A DNA stretch of 32,119 nt, from assembly GCA_902800815.1 (NCBI GenBank), contig CADCGB010000044.1:1-32119 (forward strand), written 5' to 3'. This document shows, one piece after another, positions 15,521 to 23,656 of this stretch. Under the pieces are notes generated by a model. That model had not been told where the DNA came from. It saw only the letters and a program-made list of their open reading frames with translations, and did not search any database. Each line of letters begins with the position of its first letter. The first letter of the stretch is position 1. The translations under genes and the position numbers were made by a program. This DNA comes from Fibrobacter succinogenes (GTDB lineage Bacteria > Fibrobacterota > Fibrobacteria > Fibrobacterales > Fibrobacteraceae).

Positions 15521-16786
15521 ATGATCACTTCTAATAACGGTTTCTTTGATAAGTTCGGCGGCAAGTACGTTGCCGAAATCATCCGCCGCCCGCTCGACGA
15601 CTTGGAAGCGGCATTCAACAAGTACATTCACGATCCGGAATTTCTCGAGGAACTGCGCATTATCCAGCGCGACTATATTGGCCGCGAGACTCCGCTGTAC
15701 TTTGCCCCGACGGCGACCGAACTCCTGGGCGGTGCGCAGATTTACATCAAGTTGGAAGGCCTTGCCAACACGGGCGCACACAAGATTAATAACGCTATCG
15801 GTCAGTGCCTCCTTGCAAAGAAGATGGGCAAGACCCGCATTATTGCGGAAACGGGTGCCGGCCAGCACGGGCTCGCTACCGCAGCCGCTTGCGCGAAACT
15901 TGGCCTTGAATGTGTCGTGTACATGGGCGAGGTTGACGTGCGCCGTCAGCAGCCGAACGTGGCGACCATGGAAATGTACGGTGCGAAGGTCGTGCCGGTC
16001 ACGAGCGGTAGCCGCACCTTGAAGGATGCCGTGAACGAGGCGATGCGCGACTGGGCCACGAATTTCAAGAACACGCATTACGTGCTGGGTTCCGCTCTCG
16101 GTCCCGCACCGTTCCCGGATATTGTCCGTACGTTCCAGTCCATCATCGGCGAAGAAGTCAAGCGCCAGGCTGCCGAACGTAATATCGACATCGCCGCGGT
16201 GGTCGCTTGCGTAGGTGGCGGTAGCAACTCCATTGGCGTGTTCACCCCGTTTATCGAAGACGAGAACGTGCGCCTGATTGGTGCAGAAGCCGGTGGCATT
16301 GGCCCGAACGTGGGCGAGAATGCATCCCGCATGACGGGTAACGCTAGCCGCGAAGGCATTGTGCAGGGTTACAAGAGCCGCTTCCTCATCGATGAGGATG
16401 GCCAGTCCATGCCGACGCGCTCCATTTCTGCGGGCCTTGACTACATGGGTATCGGGCCGCAGCTTGCCGCTCTTGGTGAATCGGGCCGCGTGGAATTCAC
16501 GAGCATCCTCGACAAGGAAGCGCTTGAAGCGGTGAAGTTCTTCGCACGCAACGAAGGCATCCTCTTCGCGCTCGAAAGTGCGCACGCCGGTGCCGTCGCC
16601 ATGAAGATTGCGAAGGAACTCCCGAAGGACAAGGCGCTTGTCATCAACATGAGTGGCCGCGGTGACAAGGACATCTTTATCACGAGCCCGGTGTTCCGCC
16701 CCGAAAAGTGGAAGGAATTCCTGAAGGCGGAACTCAAGAACTCAAGCGCCTCGAAAACAACGAAGACATCCACGACGCAGAGATAA
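15521..16786 (+). CDS. trpB: Tryptophan synthase beta subunit
   Basis: PLP enzyme joining indole and serine to give tryptophan, in complex with TrpA. It has 421 residues, about 20 longer than usual because of a Ser/Thr/Lys-rich C-terminal tail. Starts with the family N-terminus (FFDKFGGKYVAEIIRRPL). PLP lysine is Lys88 in NTGAHKINNA. Other motifs: AETGAGQHGLATA, the phosphate-binding loop CVGGGSNSIG, and SAGLDYMGIGPQ. These fit the TrpB1 type. First structural gene after the attenuator; ribosome site weak. trpA follows after 25 bases. Confidence 0.96.
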   Translation: MITSNNGFFDKFGGKYVAEIIRRPLDDLEAAFNKYIHDPEFLEELRIIQRDYIGRETPLYFAPTATELLGGAQIYIKLEGLANTGAHKINNAIGQCLLAKKMGKTRIIAETGAGQHGLATAAACAKLGLECVVYMGEVDVRRQQPNVATMEMYGAKVVPVTSGSRTLKDAVNEAMRDWATNFKNTHYVLGSALGPAPFPDIVRTFQSIIGEEVKRQAAERNIDIAAVVACVGGGSNSIGVFTPFIEDENVRLIGAEAGGIGPNVGENASRMTGNASREGIVQGYKSRFLIDEDGQSMPTRSISAGLDYMGIGPQLAALGESGRVEFTSILDKEALEAVKFFARNEGILFALESAHAGAVAMKIAKELPKDKALVINMSGRGDKDIFITSPVFRPEKWKEFLKAELKNSSASKTTKTSTTQR

Positions 16787-16811
16787 TGAATAAGTAAAGG
16801 GTAGAAAGATT

Positions 16812-17567
16812 ATGATCAAGTTAATGTCTCATCTCATTGCCGGATTCCCGGACGCAGAAACTTCTATCGCCATCGCCGATGCCCTCGTGAAGGGTGGCGC
16901 CAACATCCTTGAAATCCAGCTCGCGTTCAGTGACCCGAGCGCCGACGGTCCCGCAATTCAGACGGCCTCTACGGTCGCTCTCGAGAAGGGTTTCTCCACC
17001 AAGCAGGGTCTCGAAGTCGTGAAGAAGATTCACGAACGCCACCCCGAGACGCCCATCTACATCATGACCTACGGCTCACTTGCCTTTACGCCGGGTATAG
17101 ACAACTTTGTACATATGTGCAAGGACGCGGGTGTTTCCGCCTGCATCATTCCGGACCTGCCGTTCGATTGCGACGAGGGCCTCACCGAAGCCTGCAAGAA
17201 GTACGGCCTTGAGAACATCCCGGTGGCAGCACCCAGCATGACGAAGGAACGCCTGGAAACGATGGCTGCGCAGGGCTTCACGTACATCTATGCCGCTCTC
17301 CGCGCAGGCACTACCGGCAGCGAGACCACGATTGACCAGGCGACGCTCGACTTTATCGATACGGTCGGTAAGGGCGGCGCAAAGGTGCTCGGCGGTTTCG
17401 GTATCCGCAACGGCGAACAGTCCAAGGTTTTGAGCAAGCACGTGTACGCCGTAGTCGCGGGTTCCGTTTTCGTGAACATCGTGCTGAATAATGCAGACTC
17501 TGCCGAAGGCCGCAAGAAGGCGATTGCCGAAATCGAGGTGAAGGCCAAGGAACTTACCCAATTCTAG
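16812..17567 (+). CDS. trpA: Tryptophan synthase alpha subunit
   Basis: Cleaves indoleglycerol phosphate to indole, which is channelled to TrpB. It has 251 residues, somewhat shorter than the E. coli protein (268), with the missing part at the N-terminus: the chain opens directly at MSHLIAGFPDAETS. Catalytic residues correspond to Glu34 and Asp45 in LEIQLAFSDPSADGP (E. coli Glu49 and Asp60). Later motifs are YIYAALRAGTTGSET and VVAGSVFVNIV. GGFGIRN is the phosphate-binding loop. The sequence diverges from the enteric type (EIQLAF in place of ELGVPF) but retains the essential residues. Lies between trpB and trpE in the same operon. Confidence 0.93.
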   Translation: MIKLMSHLIAGFPDAETSIAIADALVKGGANILEIQLAFSDPSADGPAIQTASTVALEKGFSTKQGLEVVKKIHERHPETPIYIMTYGSLAFTPGIDNFVHMCKDAGVSACIIPDLPFDCDEGLTEACKKYGLENIPVAAPSMTKERLETMAAQGFTYIYAALRAGTTGSETTIDQATLDFIDTVGKGGAKVLGGFGIRNGEQSKVLSKHVYAVVAGSVFVNIVLNNADSAEGRKKAIAEIEVKAKELTQF

Positions 17568-17598
17568 GGAATCAGGAATTTTAAAACAAGAGGATCAT

Positions 17599-19047
17599 AT
17601 GACCAACAAGATCAAGCACATTACAGAACAACCGACCTACGAGCCGCGTACAGACAGCATCTACGTGGCGCTCCCGGGCGAACGTTACACCCCGTTTTCG
17701 CTCGGCAAAAAGCTCGGTGCGAAGGCCATTTTTGAATCGGCAAGTTTCTCGCATGGCCGTAGCCGCTACTCTACCTTGATGGTGGATGAGGGCTTCCGTC
17801 TGCGCCAGAACGAGAAGGACGTGAGCATCATCATTGACGGCAAGGAAAGCACCTTCCTCAAGGAAGGCGAGGGCGATATTCTCGATGCCCTCACGCTGAT
17901 TTCTGCCGAAAATACGGTGCCGCCCAACCAGATTCCTATTCCTTCTTCGGGCGTGGGTTACCTCGGTTACGAATTCTGTGCCCGTTGCGATACCATCCGC
18001 CTTGCTCCGCAGGTCGACGAACTCAACATCCCCGAAGCCGAATTCCTAGTGGGTCACATCTACATCGTGTTTGACCACTTTACCGAAAAGCTTCACTTGT
18101 TCGCCCTGAACTATGAAGAACACCAGATTGACCTGAAGGCAGCCATCGAACGCGTGAAGGCCCGCCTCGCTGACCTCGACTTCAGCTACCTCGCCCCGGA
18201 ACAGCAGTACGGCAAGGGCATCACGATGACCGACCTGGAACAGTCCCGCAAGGAATACGTGGAAAAGGTCGAGGCTTTGCAGAAGCACATCATCGCCGGC
18301 AACATCGTGCAGGCAGTGCCTTCTCGCCGCATCCAGTTTGCAAGCGACATCGCAGCGCTGGATATTTACCGCAGGCTCCGCACGGTGAACCCGTCTCCGT
18401 ACATGTTCTTCCTCGATTACGGTACGCACCAGTTTATCGGTGCATCGCCGGAGAGCTTAGTGCGCGTGCGTGACGGCATTGCGACCATCCACCCGATTGC
18501 AGGTACCCGTCGCCGCGGCAAGGATGATGCCGAAGATGAAGCCCTGATGAAGAACCTGAAGGGCGACCCGAAGGAACGCGCCGAACACTTGATGCTCGTG
18601 GACCTGGCCCGTAACGATCTCGGCCGCGTCTGCGAAGCCGGTACGGTGGAAACCACCAAGTACATGGAATGCGAAAAGTTCAGCCACGTGATTCACCTGG
18701 TCTCTGACGTGCAGGGCAAGGTTTCCAAGACCAAGAAGGCGATTGAAGTGCTTCGCTCCAGTTTCCCGGCAGGTACGGTGAGCGGCGCCCCGAAAATCAG
18801 CGCGATTGAAATTCTTTCTAGCCTCGAGAAGGTCAAGCGTCGCTTCTATGCGGGTGCGGTAGGCTACATGGAATCCGACGGTGACTTGGATTTCTGTATC
18901 GCTATCCGTTGCTGCTTGAAGCAGGGCAAGACCATCAGCCTGCAGGCCGGTGGTGGCATTGTCGCGGCCAGCAACGCCGACCGCGAATTTGAAGAAACGA
19001 ACGAAAAATTGGGTGCCATCCGCGCCGTGCTCGAAGGAGAAAACTAA
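17599..19047 (+). CDS. trpE: Anthranilate synthase component I
   Basis: Converts chorismate to anthranilate using ammonia delivered by TrpG. It has 482 residues. The N-terminal tryptophan-feedback motif LLES-X10-S appears as IFES-X10-S (ending RSRYS), so feedback inhibition is expected. The chorismate-binding domain carries GASPESLVRVRDG, IAGTRRRG, LARNDLGRVCEAG and FPAGTVSGAPKISAIEI. A good ribosome site (AGAGGATC) precedes the ATG. The stop TAA is separated from the trpGD ATG by one base, which suggests coupled translation of the two anthranilate synthase components. PabB is an alternative for this family, but the operon makes TrpE nearly certain. Confidence 0.96.
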   Translation: MTNKIKHITEQPTYEPRTDSIYVALPGERYTPFSLGKKLGAKAIFESASFSHGRSRYSTLMVDEGFRLRQNEKDVSIIIDGKESTFLKEGEGDILDALTLISAENTVPPNQIPIPSSGVGYLGYEFCARCDTIRLAPQVDELNIPEAEFLVGHIYIVFDHFTEKLHLFALNYEEHQIDLKAAIERVKARLADLDFSYLAPEQQYGKGITMTDLEQSRKEYVEKVEALQKHIIAGNIVQAVPSRRIQFASDIAALDIYRRLRTVNPSPYMFFLDYGTHQFIGASPESLVRVRDGIATIHPIAGTRRRGKDDAEDEALMKNLKGDPKERAEHLMLVDLARNDLGRVCEAGTVETTKYMECEKFSHVIHLVSDVQGKVSKTKKAIEVLRSSFPAGTVSGAPKISAIEILSSLEKVKRRFYAGAVGYMESDGDLDFCIAIRCCLKQGKTISLQAGGGIVAASNADREFEETNEKLGAIRAVLEGEN

Positions 19048-19048
19048 A

Positions 19049-20602
19049 ATGATCGTCATTATCGATAACTACGACTCTTTTACTTACAACGTCTACCAGG
19101 CGCTTGCCAAGATCACTAACGAAGAAATCCGCGTGCTCCGTAGCCGCGAATGCACCGTCGCCGACATCGAAAAGCTGAACCCGAGCCGCCTCATTGTGAG
19201 CCCGGGCCCGGGCCGCCCCGAAGATGCAGGCATCTCCGTGGAAGCCATCAAACACTTTGCGGGCAAGCTCCCGATTCTCGGCGTTTGCCTCGGCCACCAG
19301 GCCATCGGTTACGCCTTCGGCGCAAAGATTGTGCAGGCCAAGTTCATCAAGCACGGCATCGCCGAAGAAATTGACCTCGACGGCAAGGGACTCTTCCGCA
19401 CCATCGGCAAGAAGAACATCTTCACGCGTTACCACAGCCTCGTCATTGACGAAGCGTCGCTCTCTCCGGACTTCGAAGTGACCGCCCGCGCTACCGACGG
19501 CGACATCATGGGCATTCGTCACAAGACGCTCCCGATTGAAGGCGTGCAGTTCCACCCGGAATCCATCGCCAGCGGCCGCGCCGACGAATTCTTCAAGGCG
19601 TTCCTCAACTACCGTCGCGAACCGCTTGACGTGCGTGGAATCTTGAACACGCTTACCGAAGGCAAGGACTTGAGCCGCGAAACCGCCGAGATGTTCATGG
19701 AAGACTTGACCGACGGCATCATGGACGAACGCCAGATGGCCGCAATCCTGACAGCACTTTCCAGCAAGGGCCCTGTTGCCGATGAAATTGCAGGCTGCGC
19801 GAAGGTACTCAGCAGCAAGAAGCGCAAGTTCCCCTACAGCGGCGACGAACTCACCGACATTGTGGGTACCGGTGGCGACGGCAAGGGCAGCTTCAACGTG
19901 AGCTCGCTCTCCGGCCTGATTGCTGCAAGCTGTGGCGCAAAGATTGCAAAGCACGGTAACCGCGCGGTTTCCAGTAAGTCCGGCGCCGCCGACTTCTACA
20001 CGGCCGCAGGCTTCAAACTCGACATGACTCCGGACAAGGCTGCGAGCGTCATCAACAAGACGAACTTTGTGTTCCTGATGGCGCCTGTCTACCACAGCGC
20101 CATGCGCTTTGCCGGCCCGGTTCGCGGCGTTCTCGGCGTGAAGACCATCATGAACCTGCTCGGCCCCCTCACGAACCCGGCCGAAGCCAAGTACCTGATG
20201 CTCGGCGTCTACAGCACGACCGTGCTGGAACCGTTCACCAAGGCGGCGAAGGCCCTCGGTGCCAAGCGCGTGATGGTCGCTATCTCCGATGACGGCTATG
20301 ACGAAATTTCGCCCTGCGTGCCGACGACCATCGCCGAAATCCTGGAAGATGGCGAGTACAAGACTTACCGCATCGACCCCAAGGACTTCGGCATCCCCTC
20401 CGTGGATCCCGAAGACCTCGCCGGCGGTACGGGCGTCGACAACTTCAACCTCGCTCTCGACGTGCTGAACGGCAAGGGCCGCCTCTACATCAGCAAGAAG
20501 GCCGCCAGCATCAAGGAAGGCTTCGACAAGGCCATGAAGGCGATGGAAGACGGCTCCGTGCTGAAGAAAATCGAGGAAGTCAAGGTGGCGACGAACTCGT
20601 AA
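19049..20602 (+). CDS. trpGD: Fused anthranilate synthase component II (TrpG) / anthranilate phosphoribosyltransferase (TrpD)
   Basis: The TrpG domain (about 1-190) is a class I glutamine amidotransferase with Cys80 in GVCLGHQ and His169/Glu171 in FHPES. The TrpD domain (about 195-517) transfers phosphoribose to anthranilate and carries GTGGDGKGSFNVSS and KHGNRAVSSKSGAAD. The frame is open upstream to 18950, but the ATG at 19049 is chosen: it begins MIVIIDNYDSFTYN, has an AAGGAGA ribosome site, and lies one base after the trpE stop. The G-D fusion order matches E. coli TrpD. Last trp gene; no obvious intrinsic terminator follows. Confidence 0.95.
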   Translation: MIVIIDNYDSFTYNVYQALAKITNEEIRVLRSRECTVADIEKLNPSRLIVSPGPGRPEDAGISVEAIKHFAGKLPILGVCLGHQAIGYAFGAKIVQAKFIKHGIAEEIDLDGKGLFRTIGKKNIFTRYHSLVIDEASLSPDFEVTARATDGDIMGIRHKTLPIEGVQFHPESIASGRADEFFKAFLNYRREPLDVRGILNTLTEGKDLSRETAEMFMEDLTDGIMDERQMAAILTALSSKGPVADEIAGCAKVLSSKKRKFPYSGDELTDIVGTGGDGKGSFNVSSLSGLIAASCGAKIAKHGNRAVSSKSGAADFYTAAGFKLDMTPDKAASVINKTNFVFLMAPVYHSAMRFAGPVRGVLGVKTIMNLLGPLTNPAEAKYLMLGVYSTTVLEPFTKAAKALGAKRVMVAISDDGYDEISPCVPTTIAEILEDGEYKTYRIDPKDFGIPSVDPEDLAGGTGVDNFNLALDVLNGKGRLYISKKAASIKEGFDKAMKAMEDGSVLKKIEEVKVATNS

Positions 20603-20608
20603 AGGGAA

Positions 20609-20635
20609 TAGGTTATAGAAAAAAACTATAACCTA
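20609..20635. promoter_or_regulatory. Perfect inverted repeat, candidate LysR-type regulator box
   Basis: TAGGTTATAG (20609-20618), seven A, CTATAACCTA (20626-20635). It contains T-N11-A (T20616 to A20628), the LysR-family half-site pattern. Its centre is about 66 bp before the predicted start of the cytX operon. It is unlikely to be a terminator because no T-run follows on either strand. Its outer ATAGGTT recurs in the repeat before the LysR gene at 24414. Confidence 0.5.
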
Positions 20636-20651
20636 CGCCATATAAAAAGTA

Positions 20652-20681
20652 TTGGACGCCCGGAAACGGGTGTTCTATATT
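20652..20681 (+). promoter_or_regulatory. Promoter of the cytX operon
   Basis: TTGGAC (20652-20657), 18-bp spacing, TATATT (20676-20681). The spacer contains a hairpin-like ACGCCCG-GAAA-CGGGTGT. Predicted start is about 20688, 30 bases before the chosen cytX ATG. The imperfect -35 fits a promoter that needs an activator. Confidence 0.5.
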
Positions 20682-20717
20682 TGCGACCGAAAAATCATTT
20701 GGCAAGGCAGGTGTAGA

Positions 20718-21965
20718 ATGGAAAAACGTACAGGCTTGTTTACGAATGCAATAATCTGGTTCGGCGTCGCGGTTTCCGTTTCCGAAATCGAGGCGGGTAT
20801 AGAAATCGGTGCCGAGGCTGCTCCGGGTTCCCTGTGGTTGCCTCTGGTTCTCGGGCATATCGTCGGCGGAATATTCCTGTTCTTCGTGGGGCTTATCGGT
20901 GCCCGCATCCGGGTGAACGCGATGGAAACAACAGCCTCTGTCTACGGGACATACGGCTCCAAGTTCTTTGCGTCGCTGAACCTTTTCCAGCTGGTGGCAT
21001 GGATTGCGGTCTTGAACGCGCAGGGCGCCTCCGTGCTCGCGGGGCTGGACCTTCCGATTTCGTTCCCGTTGACCTGCGTGCTGCTTGCGGTGCTTATCGC
21101 GCTCTGGGTGTTCGTGGGTCTGCGCCGTTTCGCGAAGGTTACTACCGTCGTGATGGCGGTGCTCGCCGTCTTGCTTGCCGCCTTGACGGTTAAGTTGTTC
21201 GGAACGGGCTCAATTTTTGCCGGGGCATCCTCTTCGGGTGCGGATTCCGCGGGCCACACCCTCGGTTTCTGGAACATCTTTGAAATATCTATGGCGCTGC
21301 CTCTCTCGTGGTTGCCCGTGATTTCGGACTACACGAAGGATGTGGAAAAGCCGGTGCGCGCTACGGCGGTTTCTGCAATCGCCTACTCCCTCGCCAGTTT
21401 CTGGATGTATTTCATCGGGCTTGAAATCGCAAGCGCCGGTGTGGGCAACGACATTGCGAAGGCCATCCTCCTTGCGGGTCTCGGCATCCCGGGCATCATT
21501 ATCGTAGTGCTCTCTACCGTCACGACGAACTTCCTTGCGGCAAATTCCGCGGGCGAATCGGCGAAGGCGATTGTGCGCAGGCTGAACCCGAAAATCACGG
21601 GCGTCGTGGTGAGCGCCATCAGTGCACTCCTCGCGATTTCGGGAATCATGGACCACTACATCAGTTTCCTCTACCTCATCGCTTCGGTCTTTGCACCGAT
21701 GGCCGCCGTTCTTCTGGTGTCGTTCTACTTCGGGAAGACCGGCGCAGTTCATACCGGCGAAGAAACTGCTCGCGAAGAAACTGCCCGCGTATCCGGCAAG
21801 GCGTTCTGGATATGGAATCTTTTCGCATGGCTCGTGGGCTTTGCCGTGTACCAGGTCGCGGTGCATCTTGACTCCGTGTTCCTTGGGCCTACGCTCCTCT
21901 CGGTTATCGTGTCCGCCGTAATTTCCTATATTTGGATTCTGAAAAATAAGTTCAAGTCTACATAG
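20718..21965 (+). CDS. cytX: NCS1-family transporter, CytX-like (hydroxymethylpyrimidine or vitamin B6 precursor uptake)
   Basis: A 415-residue inner-membrane protein with about 12 hydrophobic segments. The N-terminus AIIWFGVAVSVSEIEAGIEIGA and the pattern of helices resemble the NCS1 nucleobase/cation symporters, especially CytX, the predicted thiamine-pyrimidine (HMP) transporter. The frame is open 22 codons further upstream (20652), but that overlaps the predicted promoter, so the ATG at 20718 with GGCAGGTG upstream is preferred. It is followed after 2 bases by a pyridoxamine-kinase-like gene and then by thiS and thiF. Substrate could be HMP, or pyridoxine since some NCS1 proteins carry it. 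No TPP-riboswitch motif is visible upstream. Confidence 0.75.
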   Translation: MEKRTGLFTNAIIWFGVAVSVSEIEAGIEIGAEAAPGSLWLPLVLGHIVGGIFLFFVGLIGARIRVNAMETTASVYGTYGSKFFASLNLFQLVAWIAVLNAQGASVLAGLDLPISFPLTCVLLAVLIALWVFVGLRRFAKVTTVVMAVLAVLLAALTVKLFGTGSIFAGASSSGADSAGHTLGFWNIFEISMALPLSWLPVISDYTKDVEKPVRATAVSAIAYSLASFWMYFIGLEIASAGVGNDIAKAILLAGLGIPGIIIVVLSTVTTNFLAANSAGESAKAIVRRLNPKITGVVVSAISALLAISGIMDHYISFLYLIASVFAPMAAVLLVSFYFGKTGAVHTGEETAREETARVSGKAFWIWNLFAWLVGFAVYQVAVHLDSVFLGPTLLSVIVSAVISYIWILKNKFKST

Positions 21966-21967
21966 TC

Positions 21968-22798
21968 ATGCCACAGAAAAAGATTGCGTTAATCAATGAC
22001 ATCACTGGTTTCGGTCGCTGTTCTGTTGCCGTCATGGCGCCAGTTGTTTCGGCCATGAAAATTCAGGCCGTTGCCGTGCCGACTGCAATCCTTTCGACGC
22101 ATACGCAGTTCCCCAAGTATTTTTTCGACGATTACACTTCCAAGATGCGCGACTATATCCAGACCTACAAGGACCTGGACATGAGTTTCGACGCCATCGC
22201 GACGGGTTTCCTCGGCTCCGAAGAACAGGTCGATATCGTTGTCGATTTTATAAAGACCTTCAAGAAGCAGGGCGTGTTTACGCTCGTCGACCCGGTGATG
22301 GGCGATTACGGCAGGCTTTACACCACGTACACTCCGGAACTTTGCGAAAAGATGCGCGCGCTCGTGCATTACGCCGACATCCTCACGCCGAACCTCACGG
22401 AACTTTGCTCCCTGATGGGCGTTGATTATCGCGATGGAAAATTCAGCGCCGATGAACTGGAAGGTTTGTGCCGGAAGTTGAGCGAGCGTGGCCCCGAACA
22501 CATTGTGGTGACGGGAATCCATTACAGTGATAAGCAGATCATGAACTACGTGTACAGCCGCGGCAGTGCGCCCCGCACGATCATGGTGGACCGCATCGGC
22601 CGTGACCGGAGCGGGACCGGCGACGTGATAAGCGCCGTGATTGCGGGTATGTACCTGAATGGGCATGGATTCTATGAATCGGTACTGCGCGCTACGGAAT
22701 TTGCGTCCAAGTGCATCGAGTATTGCGAACAAAATAACGTTCCCGATCACTGGGGCCTGAGCGTCGAGATGTATCTCCGTGACTTGATGGAGGACTGA
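21968..22798 (+). CDS. pdxK: Pyridoxamine/pyridoxal kinase-like (PfkB/ThiD-related) kinase
   Basis: A 276-residue ribokinase-fold kinase. Motifs: NDITGFGRCSVAV near the N-terminus, LVDPVMGDYGRLYTTYTPEL, ILTPNLTEL, and the anion-hole and catalytic motif DRSGTGDVISAVIAG. It resembles proteins annotated as pyridoxamine kinase, which phosphorylate B6 vitamers; members of this family can also phosphorylate the thiamine pyrimidine HMP. With a CytX-like transporter before it and thiamine sulfur-relay genes after it, either role is possible. The TGATG overlap with the next gene indicates coupling. The ribosome site is weak because the gene starts 2 bases after the cytX stop. Confidence 0.82.
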   Translation: MPQKKIALINDITGFGRCSVAVMAPVVSAMKIQAVAVPTAILSTHTQFPKYFFDDYTSKMRDYIQTYKDLDMSFDAIATGFLGSEEQVDIVVDFIKTFKKQGVFTLVDPVMGDYGRLYTTYTPELCEKMRALVHYADILTPNLTELCSLMGVDYRDGKFSADELEGLCRKLSERGPEHIVVTGIHYSDKQIMNYVYSRGSAPRTIMVDRIGRDRSGTGDVISAVIAGMYLNGHGFYESVLRATEFASKCIEYCEQNNVPDHWGLSVEMYLRDLMED

Positions 22799-23457
22799 TG
22801 GTTATTTATACGGTTACAGGAAAAGTCGGCCAGGCCGGCTATTTGGATATCGCGAACAGCGGCGACATTGCGGGCAAGAACATCTATGTGAACATGACGA
22901 ACCGCTGCCCGTGCAGTTGCGTGTTTTGCCTGCGCCAGACCAAGAAGATGATGGAAGGCAATTCGCTCTGGCTCAAGGAAGGTGAACCGAGTGTAGATAA
23001 AGTAATGGACCTGTTCGCGCCCTACGACCTGAACGCAATCAACGACCTGGTTTTCTGCGGTTTTGGCGAACCGCTCGAGCGCCTTGATGACGTGTGCGAG
23101 GTCATTGACCAACTGAAGGCGAAGTACCCGAAGCTCAAGGTACGCGTAAACACGAACGGGCTTGCGAACCTGATTCACAATAGGGACATAACGCCCGAAC
23201 TCGAAGGCCGCTTCGACACGGTATCCATTTCGCTGAACGCCCCCAATGCTGAGGAATTCCTGGCCTTGACGCGTTCCAAGTTCGGAATCCAGTCGTTTGA
23301 TGCCATCAAGGAATTTGCAGTGCTTGCAAAGCGCTACGTGCCGAACGTGGTGATGACGGTAGTGGAGAAGGTTATGCCCGAAGAGAAGATTGAGGCCTGC
23401 CGCAAGATATGCGAAGAACTGGGTGTCACGCTGCGTGTAAGGCCCTTCGAGGAATAA
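22798..23457 (+). CDS. Radical SAM protein of the TatD-linked type, function unknown
   Basis: A 219-residue protein with the radical SAM cluster motif CX3CX2C at Cys37, Cys41 and Cys44 (NRCPCSCVFCLRQ). It is followed by VFCGFGEPLERLDDV, the SAM-binding GEP motif, and RVNTNGLANL. The length and N-terminus (KNIYVNMTNRC) resemble the small radical SAM proteins usually encoded beside or fused to TatD nucleases, but no TatD gene is nearby. It starts inside the stop codon of the kinase gene (TGATG) behind a GGAGG ribosome site and is followed after 3 bases by thiS. The context suggests a step in thiamine or B6 metabolism, or maturation of a partner protein; this is inference. It is not ThiH or ThiC by size or motifs. 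Confidence 0.8.
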   Translation: MVIYTVTGKVGQAGYLDIANSGDIAGKNIYVNMTNRCPCSCVFCLRQTKKMMEGNSLWLKEGEPSVDKVMDLFAPYDLNAINDLVFCGFGEPLERLDDVCEVIDQLKAKYPKLKVRVNTNGLANLIHNRDITPELEGRFDTVSISLNAPNAEEFLALTRSKFGIQSFDAIKEFAVLAKRYVPNVVMTVVEKVMPEEKIEACRKICEELGVTLRVRPFEE

Positions 23458-23460
23458 TCT

Positions 23461-23655
23461 ATGCTTAAGATCAATGGTGAAAATGTAGACGCAGCCGGGA
23501 AAACGATCGCCCAGTACCTTGCCGAGGCGGGTTACAACCAGGTGCGTATCGCTGTCGAGCGGAACGGGGAAATCGTTCCCAAGGCCAAGTACGGCGAGAC
23601 GGTGCTTGCGGAAGGCGACTGCGTCGAGGTCGTGAATTTTGTAGGTGGCGGGTAA
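23461..23655 (+). CDS. thiS: Sulfur carrier protein ThiS
   Basis: A 64-residue beta-grasp protein. The C-terminus VVNFVGGG supplies the di-glycine tail that is adenylated by ThiF and converted to a thiocarboxylate, the sulfur donor for the thiazole ring of thiamine. Size and tail are typical. A GAGGAAT ribosome site precedes the ATG. ThiF follows with one base between stop and ATG. The MoaD-like alternative is less likely because the tail is preceded by the VNFVGG pattern typical of ThiS. No thiG or thiH is seen in this window. Confidence 0.9.
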   Translation: MLKINGENVDAAGKTIAQYLAEAGYNQVRIAVERNGEIVPKAKYGETVLAEGDCVEVVNFVGGG

Positions 23656-23656
23656 C

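Noticed and set aside
18950..19048. 33-codon N-terminal extension of TrpGD
   Set aside because: It overlaps the end of trpE in another frame; the ATG at 19049 has a ribosome site and the correct TrpG N-terminus.
18935..20095. 386-codon minus-strand open frame over trpGD
   Set aside because: Shadow of TrpG and TrpD domains with intact catalytic motifs on the plus strand.
20609..20635. Terminator after trpGD
   Set aside because: The repeat has a perfect stem but is AT-rich and has no T-run on either side; an operator is more likely.
20603..20717. TPP riboswitch before the CytX-like transporter
   Set aside because: The conserved CTGAGA and ACCTGAT-type elements of the THI box are absent; only an inverted repeat and a promoter are seen.
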